Shown in pieces: positions 47,101 through 59,680 of a stretch of 64,000 bases of DNA. The notes beneath the pieces are model-generated. The model saw only the letters and a list, made by a program, of their open reading frames with translations. It searched no databases and was not told where the DNA came from. How positions within the stretch are numbered: position 1 is the stretch's first letter; each line of letters starts with the position of its first letter. Both the position numbers and the translations under genes were made by a program. The stretch lies in contig NC_059554.1 in the NCBI RefSeq assembly GCF_905220415.1, forward strand, positions 4,861,001 through 4,925,000, in the 5' to 3' direction. Origin of the DNA: Colias croceus (Eukaryota; Arthropoda; Insecta; Lepidoptera; Pieridae).

Positions 47101-50100
47101 CACGAAAAACAAAATTAAACTTACCCTCCACTGGCTCCAGCATGAACACAGAGGATTTATGTGTAGCTTTCTCCCAGATTGCAATTTAAAGCACTTTTCT
47201 ACGAAAAAATACTATTGGAGTGGTCAAACAGCTTTTGTCTTTGGTAAAAAATTAAATCTTTCCTAAGCAGGTTCATTACGCCTCTAAAACAATTATTGAT
47301 ATGAATCCCTAAACTATTAATAATAAATTAAATATTAGACAAATAAATAATGAACATAGAGGAACCAACGCACGCACATAAATAACATTTTTCATTACCT
47401 CGCTACGATATTGAAAGTACAGACATAGATAAAAAGCTCAAAGTTTCATAGGTCAGATAACTGTACGGTGACAAAAAAAGCTCTCGGAAACAAAGTTTCG
47501 AGTGCAGGGTGCGTCGTACGTAGCAGGAAGTTCGTAGCTGTAAAACTTCGTAGCGTCCGTAGCGTGAAAGTTTTGATTTCAACGATTTGCGTTGCGGCAA
47601 AGAGGGCCGCAAGGCCGCGCTAGATATAGACCTGTACCCTGCCAATGACACAATATGTACATTAAGAATTACTCGCAATACAATGCACAGCAAACTCTTC
47701 ACCATTGCTCGGTCAATCATACAAAACCATCAATGTACACAAAACTCGAAAATTAAACAAACAGTAGAGATATCAGAGTTGCTTTTTCCTCAGTCTCTCA
47801 ATAGAGTGCGCCACTTGGTTACTTGACGACTACGCCCTTACTGTGTTCAGAACGAATTTTGCAATTCCTTCGATAACAAAGGATTGCTGGTATTCGTCAT
47901 ACACTAAAGCGTCGCTACCGGTACGATGTTGATATACGTTTTGCAATGCTGCAATGTATTGTAAACTTGCGATGCAATGTTACAATGAGGAAAATGTTTT
48001 GTCTCAGTACCTGCGAACTGTCCCGAAGTCCGTACAATGGAAATTATAAAAATATAATGTATTGGAAATTAAACGCTTGGGTTGGCGCGAAATGAATTTA
48101 ATACTTTCGTTAGCTGTTACATACTCGTACATAGTGCTTATCGCCATGACCAAGCGCATTCGATTAGTGCAAGTGAACGAGTCTGAACTAAATAAACAAA
48201 CAGACTCATACCTTTTCGCTTCTATATAATAAATACGTATTATAAAGGGAATGTTTCACTTCTTTTCAAACTCAAACTCAAACATATATTTATTCAATTA
48301 GACTTCTTCTAGAAGCCTTCTTCAATGTTCTCTCCTACTTCTCTTCTTTATGTATGTTAAATATATGTAACGATGAATACATGTAATTTTTGTGATTGAT
48401 TTACCTTTGTACCTACATTTACAATTCAGTTTACAGTTAATGAAATATAAGTCTCAATAAATGTTTATTTTTAATTTTTTATAGGTATATCAGTGTTTTA
48501 TTTCATAAGTATAAAATTAAACATTATACCCAGACAGGTGAATTCAGGGATCGAGGAAAATTTATCTCAAAGGAAAAAAAGAAAATATTGTAATAAATAA
48601 AAATATTCTTTTTTCATATACTTTAATTGGCTTTAGAAAGACAATTCAATACTTTCCTATTGAAGTCGGTATCAAGACGTATGTCCATGACATTACATTT
48701 TTATCAGAAGGCCCGTGAATATGACCCCAAACAATGGCCGAGAGCAACAGGCCGCTCTAACTTTAAGGCCTGAAGTCCACCTGACAGATAACTTACTTTA
48801 TAACACTACAGCACAGATAACATAATACTATAGGTAGTATATACATATGTCTTTTAAAATATAGATAGAATATTGTGCTTTCATTTTGCGAAATTAAGTG
48901 GGTACCTATCACTACCTACGTCAGAATCCAATGATTTACACTTTTTGAACGTAATAGGAGCTGTTTGATATTTATTCTTTTTTTATTAATACGAATTAAT
49001 AAAAAAAAAAATAAAGGGTAGTCCAAAAGTAGTGCCAAATCGATGTTGACAAAAAAACTACCTAAGTACCTACTTAATAAAATAATTCTAGAAGGTAACT
49101 GCTTCCCCATATGTGCTCAACACTATATCCATAATAGTTATGTATATGTTTACCTCATAAAAAATATAAATGGCATCCTCTAATAATTTATTCGCTAAGT
49201 GATATTTGCTATGTTATCAAAACAATTTATGAAAGATTCCGACCATAAATTAAGTATACGTATCTATAAAAGTACAACTACTCGAAACTGTCACAAAAAC
49301 ATGGATTCAGCCGGCTATCATTCGCTAAGCAGTGGGTATATTTTTATACGCAAGGTGTGCTGGCGCAGGTTGCCATGTGCAAGCGCTACGGTGCCGCATT
49401 TCGCATCATCACCACTTTACTGCGTACGACATTCGTTTATTATAAACATATTACACTCCACACCAAACTGACACCTTTTACCGCGCGGTAAAGGTCACTT
49501 TACTTCGCTCAATATTTATTATATCTGTGCTTTGCATTGTCCACTGAAAAGCTGACTCCTCATAGTGTCATTTTACACTATCATGTGCGAAAGCAGGCCA
49601 GGCTTGTACGTGGATATCATTTTCCAAACCCGAACAAAATTTTCAATACTTTTAAACGCACAAAGGTGCTTTACTAATGAAATATTGCATTCGTTATTTG
49701 GATAAAAGAAGTGATAATTACAACCGCCTTTGACTTGCCGGACGATGAAATGATACTAGGTATCGTTTTAATGAAGCACTTATGTTTTTGCATGAAATTT
49801 TTATTTTCTCCTCTCTATGATTATAAGTTCAAAGAATGTGTTTGGGAATGCGTCTCTTTCTATGATGACCCACAATTTGTTGGTCAGAATATCTTTTGCA
49901 TTAAAAGGGAGAAATGTTTGCTATCAATTTATATACCTAACAATGATTATGACTATAATATTTCAATTGGTGTAAAGAATAATTTAATTTATAAATATTT
50001 AGCGAGAAAAAAAATTGAAGCGTATCGATGAGTTTGTTTAAGTATGTATCAAAAAATGGAAATTATAAAATTGTTTTAATTATTTAGTTAGAATAGCTGA

Positions 50101-51420
50101 ATACACATTGCATCACGCCAAGAACCATAGATGCAAGTTTATTACAATTTTATGAACAACGTTCGTCCGTCCGTCAGTATGTCGTCAACACCATCAACAC
50201 TCATTGCTTTTGATTAGTTTACTGATGACCATCACTGTGCTAAGAATTTGACACTAAAATAGAACAGCATTGTTGTGAAAATAGATTGAAACTTAGATAC
50301 TACTGTGATTCCTTTACTTTGGGTCCTAGTTCAGGCCACAGTACTTATATCACATACTTACTAAATAATTGGTCTTAATGTCTTAAAGGAGTTAGAGAGT
50401 ATTTTTGGAGATTGTCAAAGAAAAATTAAAACAGTGCATCGCATATTAAAAATATTATGTAAACATTTTTAATTTTTCCATTTCACATTGCAATTCACAA
50501 TAACTCAAAAATCGAATGTTTATGACTTAATCCATAGACTTAGCTTAAGGATTTAGAATGCCGTTCAAATGTTTATAATGACGATTAAAATTTAACAAAA
50601 AATAAATATATTTTTTTAAATATTATCTTATGTTGTTGCGCCATGATTAGAAGCAATAGCGATGCCTGAGTAAGCACTGAGTACGAATGCGCTCAACCTC
50701 CACTGACAATTATAGCGAAGATATTATGACGTAAAACTAGCTCGATATTATAAACTACAAACAATTGTAGAATATTATTATAGTATTTATATTTATGTAA
50801 ATATTTAAATACTGGCACCCAAATACCTACAAATCTTCCATGTACAAAATCGATGCATTTTTAATAATTTATTCACTGATTATAATTGCTAATAAATATA
50901 TTTTTAGGACAACATACTGTACCTACATGTGTTATGCAGCTCTCTACACTTATCCCAGCGTTGTAGATTGTTGCCTAAAAGCTAATAGAACGAATCCCTG
51001 CGGGAACAAATTAGCTTGGTGGCGATGATATTTTTTTTAATGTTACAATTAATAACAATGTAATTTTGATGGTGTGATAGGGAAAGTAGGTAGTGGTATT
51101 GTAGGAAAAAAGGGCTTTTCATAGAGTTCATAATCTTTTATGAATTTTGAATAGCCTGTTTGTTTTTATTCTCACTTCCAATTAATCAATTCGGTAAGAT
51201 ATCGATTGCGTTATAAAAGTTTTATTTAGATGTATTAAAAAGCTTTTAGTCATAATATTTGAACTTATATATTATGTATCTGGAGGACTCTACCTGCTTA
51301 AAATAAAATGTGTGTGTTCAGTTTTCAATCAGTTTTTGATGAAATTCAGATGATTGTAATTTTTTTAAACAAAGATTTATGATATCCAAGCTCTTCTTAA
51401 ATTACTACATTCGATTATTA
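47101..51420. other. Upstream region of taranis, AT-rich
   Basis: No convincing gene. An 88-bp segment from 48255 (CAAACTCAAACTCAAACATA, ATTTATTCAATTAGACTTC) resembles the end of a lepidopteran retroelement. The frame at 49711-50031 (106 codons) begins without ATG, has no domain, and shows composition like its surroundings. Confidence 0.4.
48255..48342 (-). mobile_element. Retroelement end fragment
   Basis: CAAACTCAAACTCAAACATA followed by TATTTATTCAATTAG resembles the reverse complement of the A/T-rich tail common to lepidopteran LINE and SINE insertions. Only this end is recognisable. Confidence 0.4.
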
Positions 51421-51423
51421 TTT

Positions 51424-51616
51424 ACTAGCTAACCTCCCGCGGCTTCGCCCGCTTTGTCTAAAACCTAATAAATTATATACTAAAACCTTCCTCTTGAATC
51501 ACTCTATCTATTAAAAAAACCGCATCAAAGTCCGTTGCGTAGTTGCATACAAAGGGACATAGGGAAATAGGGACAGAGACAGCGACTTTGTTTTATACTA
51601 TTATATTATGTAGTGA
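51424..51616 (-). mobile_element. Short Helitron-like repeat (family B)
   Basis: Starts ACTAGCTAACCTCCCGCGG, shares GCCCGCTTTGTCTAAAACC and CCTTCCTCTTGAATCACTC with the copy at 5159-5356, and ends ATATTATGTAGTG. Confidence 0.8.
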
Positions 51617-52888
51617 TAATTTTCATAAACTTACAAATCATACAAAATTTTACCATGATTTTGTCTGATAGTTCTAAGATCCCTCGTAAAAAGATACTTA
51701 AATATTTTCCAGTCTTTTTATTGCGTTCTCAACAGACGCGGTAAGTATTTCCAAAACCTCAATATCTAGAGTTTTGGTAAATATTATTATAACACAAAAA
51801 ACTAATAATTTAAGTATTTTTTGTAGGAAGGTTTGGATTATATATCTCATTTATTTATATTTAATAGAGACTGAGAGTAATTCAGTTCAGTTATTTATTT
51901 ACTTCTTATTTTTAGGAAAATTTAAAATTGAGTACTATTACAAAGCTCTATAACAATATTGTTAAATATACAACTATATGTCTAAAATTTTGTGCATTAA
52001 AATTTATCTTGTTTGTTTCTTAATTGTTGATTTAAAAAGTAACCGAAGAAATGCATGCCAAAAAATGCTAACGAATTTCCTTTCAAAACAGGATGCCTAG
52101 TGCCCTCTAGTTTGATTCTTGCAAAATTAAAGCGCATCGTCCTTGAAAAATAGAAATATTAAATTCCTTTCTCTTGTTTTATCTTACATTATTACCTGAC
52201 TGAGGAAAGTATTGAATTTTCAGTTTTATCACTTTCATATTTTTAATATTATTTTAAAGTCATCATACGAAATTGTAGAATACACACCCACTGCTCTGAT
52301 GACGTTATACATATTAGAAGGTAGGTAGGTATACCTACTTAATTAGATTTAATATTGGTAGGTCTAGGTCTAGTCTAGTAGGTACTAAATATATACAGAA
52401 ACAATCACACATTACATTATTACGAATACTTAGTCCAATTAATTTCATCATAGAGTTATCGAGCATCGAGAAATAATTAATTGATTTTCAAACATGCATT
52501 CAATATTATATAAAGTAAAACAACATCTTTCGTTGAAAGAAATAAAAATCTAACGACGGGCATGCGCACTGCGCAGTGATTCTAACATATTACTAATTAC
52601 ACAAATGAAGGTGGAAGTATTAAAAATCTAACTAATGAATAACGTAGGTGATATTTTAACACAATATATAAAATTACGTACATTTATGTATGGTGTACCT
52701 ATAAACAAAGGATCAAGACTGTTTTCAATATTTCAGTATATCTGAACTTAGATAATATAGCCTATATTATAATCAATTAGACATCGGATTTAAGATACAT
52801 CTAAAACCAAAATCTCATAAATATGATCCTATCATGCTAATAATGCAAAGCTTACAGCAAAAGCTTTGGTGACTGGTTTATTTAATGA
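51617..52888. other. AT-rich spacer
   Basis: No gene is seen. TAGTGCCCTCTAGTTT at 52098-52113 resembles a CTCF core in reverse complement. GGTAGGTAGGTATACCTACT-type simple sequence lies near 52320. Confidence 0.45.
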
Positions 52889-53024
52889 CTAGTTTTTCAC
52901 GGGTGTCTTACCCGCTTTATAGAAAACATTATATACAATTTATTTAATTATTTACTTACTAAAACCTTTCTCAATAAAAAACTCTATATATTAAAAAAAA
53001 TCCCCATCAAAATCGGTTTTACAG
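52889..53024 (-). mobile_element. Partial Helitron-like repeat (family B-like)
   Basis: ACTAGTTTTTCACGGG at the left, then CCCGCTTTATAGAAAAC and CCCCATCAAAATCGGTTTT, a diverged and shortened relative of the 51424 copy. It directly abuts the next element. Confidence 0.6.
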
Positions 53025-53216
53025 ACTAGCTGCTCCGCGCGGTTTCACCCCCGTGGCAGCACGCCTGTTGGTCGTATATATATAGACTACTATATCCTTC
53101 CTCGATAAATGAGCTATCTAACACGGAAATAATTTTTCAAATCGGACCGGTAGTTCCCGAGATTAGCGCGTTCAAACAAACAAATAAACAAACTCTTCAG
53201 CTTTATAATATTAGTA
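53025..53216 (-). mobile_element. Short Helitron-like repeat (family C)
   Basis: ACTAGCTGCTCCGCGCGGTT at the left, TTCCCGAGATTAGCGCGTTC, and CTTTATAATATTAGTA at the right. Sister of 18796-18975. Its position right after another copy shows end-to-end insertion. Confidence 0.8.
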
Positions 53217-55040
53217 TAGATCACTTATATCAAAAGTAATAGAAACAGTGTTTCTCTCTAAATCAATATACCAGGGATAAGTCATTGGGTTATACTTTGT
53301 CTTTATTAATCCTACTAATATGAAAAGGCGAAGCTTTATAATGTGCGAAAATGAACTGTGAAAATATTAGTTTCTCTCTCGCACTAAGAACCTGAAATTT
53401 TGTATGCAGATGAGTTATAAGGAGTATAATAATTATGACTTGCATGACAGAGACAAAGCTATAAGTATTCATAAATTATGAAAAAAACTTTTATACTAAC
53501 TTTTAATCGAATTAAAGATTACTTTGGCAATAAAACTCTATCAATATAATATCAGCATTTATATGAATACAAGCAAAATATGTACCTATGTTGTAAAAAA
53601 TGTCTTCTACTCATTAAATATTCTCATAAAGCAACCCTATATCTCTTATTCATAACTTGAAATTTTGAAGATCTGGAAGATGTTTTTCTTTTGAAACAAG
53701 TTCAAAGTTGGTATATTTTATCGGAGAAAATAACAAATAGAACATTAGCTTATTTACCGTACTCTCCCTACACATTAAATAGGAAGTTTGAAAATCGATG
53801 AACTGAAAAAAATCACTTACTAAAATTAATATCCGATTAAAAATATTACTTAAACTTTCTACCTCTAAAATTTCTCTAAAATCAGTGAAGCCGTTTCGTA
53901 CATTTGCCCGATAAGAAATATAAAGAAAAAAATAATTCAATTTTATTTTTTTGTCTTCTAATACTGTGTCTAAATTCTGTCTATATTCTTAGGATGCGTC
54001 ATGAAACTGATATTAAATTTAAACAAGGGCTAACCCATGACTTGTTTTGATATTCAACGCCGGGATTCCCCATTATAGTGATATAAAATGTTTCTGCATT
54101 CAAAGAAATTACACGTTGCATTGCTGCTTTTATTGCATTTATGTAACGAGGTGGAAATGTTGCACCAGCAGTGTATAGCGTACAGCGTAGAAATTGTTTT
54201 ATCGTAAAATGAAAATGTACTATGAGCATAGTGCACTATAATATTATATATGAACTTAAATATCTACCTATCCAATTATTTGTAATGGATAACATTAGAA
54301 AATAAATCTAAAGGAAAAATCTTTCATCCCCATTTTATTAACTAGGAAAAAAGTAGCGTATTGAACGATTTTCATTCCAAATTTCATCAAAATCGGTGTT
54401 GTGGTATAGCAGTGAAAGCGTAACATACAGAAGGACTTTCGAATTAATAATATTAGAATAAATTAAAAATATTTTAAAGAAGTTTTGTAACTCTCAAATG
54501 ATGCAAATACCTATTGATACAAAAATTCGATCAGAACATAGCAAATTTAAGATTTTTTACATAATAAATACCTACCTTATAAAATCTCATAATACCTCTA
54601 AGTATAGTAAATTAACATATTGTTTCTTTTTTGGTTAACTGTACATAGCGTTCTCAGCAGTTGTTGGTTGAATTTTTAATTTGGATATTTTTCTTTGTCT
54701 GTGAATCTGTGAATTATATTTGGCTGTCTATTATATAAGTGACGTTATGTTTTGATTCAGGAATTTTATGTTTTTATATCTTAACTAGCTCGTTGCCGCT
54801 TCGCCCGGGTCGACTCGGGATAAACATGTTATAAAAATGTAACCTTGGATTTGTTTATTTGTTTTAGCATTAGAAAACTACATTTTTCCTAAGTGAAATT
54901 TTAAAATCAAGCAAGATTTTTTTTTAAGTTCTGTTTATATTTAACACTAGTTTAGATAATTCTTATAGATTTTGGCACTCGGCAGACAATTCAATTATTT
55001 AATTCGAACTTTATGTGTATCAATGCACTCTGATATACAG
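53217..55040. other. AT-rich spacer with repeat debris
   Basis: Fragments of Helitron-like text occur at about 54340-54470 (ATTTCATCAAAATCGGTGTT, CTTTCGAATTAATAATATTAG) and 54784-54830 (ACTAGCTCGTTGCCGCTTCG). No gene. Confidence 0.5.
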
Positions 55041-55202
55041 ATTAATTCATTAAATCGACTCTATGTAAATAAAAGAGTCCAAATAATGAAATCTATGTTA
55101 ATACATAGAGTCAATTTAATGAACTCTATCTAAATACAAAGAGAACATTTAATAAACTCTATGTAAATAGTAAATACATAGAGTCCATTTAATGAATCAT
55201 TA
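55041..55202. repeat. Imperfect tandem repeat with internal mirror pairs
   Basis: Three to four units of about 45 bp built on CTCTATGTAAATA, TACATAGAGT and CATTTAATGAA. CTCTATG and CATAGAG alternate, so units contain inverted pairs. Confidence 0.7.
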
Positions 55203-55625
55203 GCGTTCCGCCCGCGGCTTCGCCTGCGTGTACAGTGTTACATTGCGCGAATAATGTTCCCCGTACAAATTTCCATCCTATACCTATATCTCATCTGTTT
55301 TTTAATAATGTGAAATAATATGTTTGACCACTAAAATTCTAATATGTATTTCTAAATATCATCAAAATGAAAAAACCATGATTTACTAATTTAAATAGCC
55401 ATACAAAGAATTTTAATCGAAAATAACTATGTCAGTCTGTCTATACTCTATAACGTCCGCGTCTGAACCACTGAATTGATTTCGGTAAAACCTTGATGAA
55501 GGACATAGGCTAGTTTTTCTAATGAATATAATTCTTGAAGAGACCATAATCTGTAATAAAAATCGGAGAACAAACGGATAATGTACATTCACGCAAGCGA
55601 AGCCTCGTGCAGAAATTATATTATT
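55203..55625. mobile_element. Degraded Helitron-like remnants
   Basis: CCGCCCGCGGCTTCGCCTGC at 55209 is the GC end of a - strand copy. From about 55425, ATGTCAGTCTGTCTATACTC, CTGAACCACTGAATTGATTT and AAGGACATAGGCTAG mark a diverged + strand family A copy. Confidence 0.55.
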
Positions 55626-56900
55626 ATGTCATTTTGTATATTTTTTATTTTTAGCTAATTAATTAATTATGTACATAACATTTTTAATAGTACTGAGATG
55701 TCATCTTAATTTAAATAGGCTATTTAAAATAATTTTATATAGTATTTTTTCATATACGTATATAATGATATAGTTAAGTATATAAAAATTAACGTTCCAT
55801 ATTCAAATTTTGTCAATTTAATAATGAGCTTAAATTAAGGTTTACAGTATTTTTCATAATTATTTTAAGTCTTTGTCAATCTTTATGACTCGCAATACAT
55901 AATTACATATATTAATTAGGCTAATTAAGGAATTCACCGTAATAAATTATATGTATGTATGTTTGAATAAACACAGCAATTGATTTTTTGATTAATTTAT
56001 AAGTTATTTGTGGATTACAATAATAGCATTTCATGATCTCTACATTCTGTGTCTCTACCGTCAATATTATTCGTTTCGGCATACATTTTCACGTGTCCCA
56101 GTAAATTGAATAAATCTCCCGTATGCATTAAGCCAATATGATCACAATTAGCACAAAATAGGATACACTCTCATATTGCAGGTGTGCAACACAACTCTTT
56201 TGTCTCATGCTATGAACTCGTTCACAAAAACAAACACGGCACATTAGTATTTATTCCAATACAAACATGTTCTATTTTGGCATAGCGATAACTTTGTTTA
56301 TGTGCTCGAATGTGAAGGTTCGCTGTACGCTCGGTATCGCCCGTACAGCTCTGATGTTTTCCTCACTCGTTTTTATCTGTATCTCTGCTCTTTGACTCCG
56401 GCTGACGTATAAATTCATATAAAAATTTAATATCAACTTTATTTCCGAAGCAGTAAAGTCGCATATTTCATAGCCGTGCCGACGCTCGCCTGAATTTTGG
56501 ACTCATTAGCTGGGCATTCGGGTGTTTTGGATTTAGCAAACAGAAATTTAGGTATTGTATTGTAGCGTGCGATAAAATACATAATATTCCTAATTTTGAT
56601 CATTATTTGTTGACAATTTTTTACTAGAATTAGTCAAAACTGTCTTTTGGGAATTATGTAGAGGCAGAACAAAGGAAAAATCATTTTAAAAAACATTAAT
56701 TTGATAAAGTATTTAATAATGTAGAGTTGGGTTTTGTTTTATAAAATATTGTATTCTTATATTTCTCTGCGTAATTTTCCTTCTGTGGCTTTAAATATGT
56801 GTAATAGATAATGTAGAGTTATAAACGTATTCAATTAATCGCAGGCGGTACAATGACTGATAGAGTCATGATCATATGCCTGAAGCGTGTTGTGTTCTCT
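55626..56900. other. AT-rich spacer
   Basis: No gene, clear repeat or regulatory cluster that I can support. Confidence 0.5.
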
Positions 56901-57800
56901 GAAAATAGTGTGAAAGGCTTCAAGGCTGTGATATGTAGGTGGAAATATTTAGGTGTATGCGAAATGCGGGCACGTGACGGAGTCGCGGCTGCGGCACGGC
57001 GGTGATGCGTCGGATCGGCTGCTATTAGGGCTGCCAGATACCCCGGGCCCAAGGAAATACCCGAACGCAAGCTTGCCCGGGTTCATTGAATCTTGTACAT
57101 TAATATTTTTTTAAATTTCAAGAATCTCTCTCTAATCTTAAAAGATATTGTCTAAATATGACGAAAATGCCTAATGGTGAAGTCATCTGCAGTGGAGGAG
57201 TAACAAGAGAGTCTGCATGAGACCGTGGTAGAGCGAGTGCCAGCAGATCTGTCAGCCCTAGAGCGATACGGCGCGAGAGCCTCGACCGCTGACGCAACGC
57301 ACGACCTCTTTGCCCGGCCCCGCGGACTCCAGCGGAATGTCCACCGGCCTCCGCTCGCGCTCCACTCATTACGAATGTCAAATGTTATCGCACGCAACCG
57401 TCCGCCGTCCGCCGCTCCTCGTCCGCACTCTGCTGTGCCGCTCTTCATAATAATAAAACCTGATATTTAAAACGGAACGTCCTTCTAACGCCGTGTAGTT
57501 GCGCCGACGCCAATCTACGATAATAATAAGCCGGGCTCAAAGATACTGTCGCGCTGAAGCGCTGCATGTCAAAGTACGGTTAGACGGTAGTACTATTTCA
57601 AGCGCTACAGCGACGTAAGCGTTCGTTTCGTAGCGCTCACATAAGTACGGCCAGTTCTATGCGCGCCTGTATAGCTATTAAATGTATATAGAATATATAG
57701 TAGTAATCGCTCGACGCAGCGGTATTATGTCGGAAATATACCGGCCGCTCCGCGCCTCAAGCCGTTACACTGTTTTGCTATTTAGTTTGTATGGGGAGTT
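56900..57800. promoter_or_regulatory. GC-rich island upstream of taranis
   Basis: GC-rich at 56960-57075 and 57200-57450, with ACATTTGACATTCG near 57385 (the promoter-type TGACA theme, reversed). Reverse-strand frames of up to 98 codons here have no domain. It may be an alternative promoter or enhancer. The 57490-57760 part has repeated GTACGG and TAGCGCT phrases of unknown origin. Confidence 0.3.
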
Positions 57801-58980
57801 TATTTTACATTTTTTAAAGAAACAGGACCAGTTATTAAAATTAATTTATTGCTAAAATATAAACCTTTGGGTAAGCAGTCTTTGCAATGGTATTGGGTTG
57901 TTGTTGTGCGTTACGTTTAAAAAAAAATAAAAATTTTAAATTTTCATATAATTATAAATCACTAATTTATAATGTCTCAAATGTTAGTATTTTATTTCAT
58001 TTTAATTAATTTAACGAAACAATTAATGAGATTTTCATATGGAACTGGAGATATGCAGCACAATTTTGCTAAACAACTGTGTGGCATAGTATTAATTTTA
58101 AGTGTTAAAATAACCAAGACTCATGTTCACGTATTTTTGAATCGAAAATGTTGATTAGCCCCACTACAGACATATTTCAAAATTAAAGTACCTACTTAAT
58201 TAAAAATTTTAATAACACTATTAAAAATTTACACTTCTTTCGCTGTCTTTCTTCTTTAAAATCAAGAAATTTAATTCTTCTATTATTACAATAGCGCCAA
58301 TATATTTTTCATAAAAATATATCTCCTTTACATAACAGAATAATAATAAAAAAACTAAAAATAAGCTCAAATATTACGGAACATTAAAGTTAGAACTACA
58401 AACTAGCCCTCCATAAAAATTATGATATTCAAATTGTTTAACTGTTTGCTAAATACAGTCAATAAAAAATTGATAATTATGATGATAAAATTCATAACTT
58501 AAATAAAAGGATGACTTTTTTATGAAATATAATTTTTGAGCCAAAATTACGCTATTCGAATTGATCTTTTTAAAGTTTCAAAAACAGCAGCGGATAAAAA
58601 AGAAGGTTTGAGTAATTATTTGACTACTCAAAACTTTTTTTAATGCCAGATTCCGAAATAAAATATGCATAGATAGATATGCAATTATGTATATTACTTG
58701 ATAAAATTATAAAAATTATACCGTAATAAAAAGATGTTGAATAAAATAATGTTAAAAAAGTATTTCTCATAAAAATACCATCACAATAGTATTGATACCG
58801 TTAAATGACGATTTTTATTACAAAAATTCGATACCATATTTATGTTATTTATTATGCCACAAAATTATCATATTTAGTTCGTATAATTTCTCATACAAGC
58901 ATCTTTCTAAAAAAACAATTAAATAACATCAAAATTGAGCTACTATGTATTTATAAACAGTTTGGCTAAGTTCCGAACAA
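57801..58980. other. Very AT-rich spacer
   Basis: Long A and T runs. No gene or regulatory cluster is seen. Confidence 0.5.
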
Positions 58981-59680
58981 AGAAATTCCATATAAACGAT
59001 AACGGCCTGTGGCGCGGAGCGTCCCTCTGTCAGCTATAGCGTGGCCTTATAGATGGTTGTTTGCGCTCACAGAGTGCGGTGAACAGCGCTCACCGGCGGC
59101 GCGGCTGTGTGCGTGTTCATGTACACGCCAACACAGCGGCAAGGCTGGCACACAGGCGCACGTGTACGGGTGCGTTCCGAAACCGCTCTCTATTCTATCT
59201 ATGCGAAGGCGTCGTATTGCCACGTATAGCGGGTACGCTCGGGGCGAGGAATTTAGAGGCGGGGGTCGTATCGTTAATTGTTATGAAGTTGATTTCGCTC
59301 CTGAAATTCCGAAATAAGTATTTTGAAATAACACCTCTTTTTGACGACGACCTCAACTTTGCCATGCGAAATGAGGCTCATTGTGCCAATTCCGCGTTAA
59401 TTGTTATTAATCTATTTGTAGAAGGCGCCAGTGTCAGGACGCTAAGCGATTCAGAAAATCGTATGACACTAGGACGTTCTCGATTGTTACTCGGCTGCGG
59501 GCCGTGATGTAGAGTCGCGGTGTTATCAGTGCGCTGATAACGATTGAAATGGCACTGTATATCGTGGACGTAGAGTTTATTGTTGTATGTTGTATATCGT
59601 TACTCGTTTCGAAGTACTGGGCTAGGGCTCGAGTTGCAGCCTATACGAAGTTCGCGTGGTAGAGCCATAGAAATCGCCCT
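58981..59680. promoter_or_regulatory. GC-rich island with palindromic GATA pair
   Basis: GC-rich at 59000-59270 with CACACAGGCGCACGTGTACG-type text. At 59522-59541 GTTATCAG-TGCG-CTGATAAC forms a perfect 8-bp inverted pair of GATA sites. The open frame of 148 codons at 59061-59507 has no recognisable domain and I do not call it a gene. Confidence 0.4.

Noticed and set aside
49711..50031. A 106-codon + strand frame
   Set aside because: It starts without ATG, and its composition follows the AT-rich background; no family recognised.
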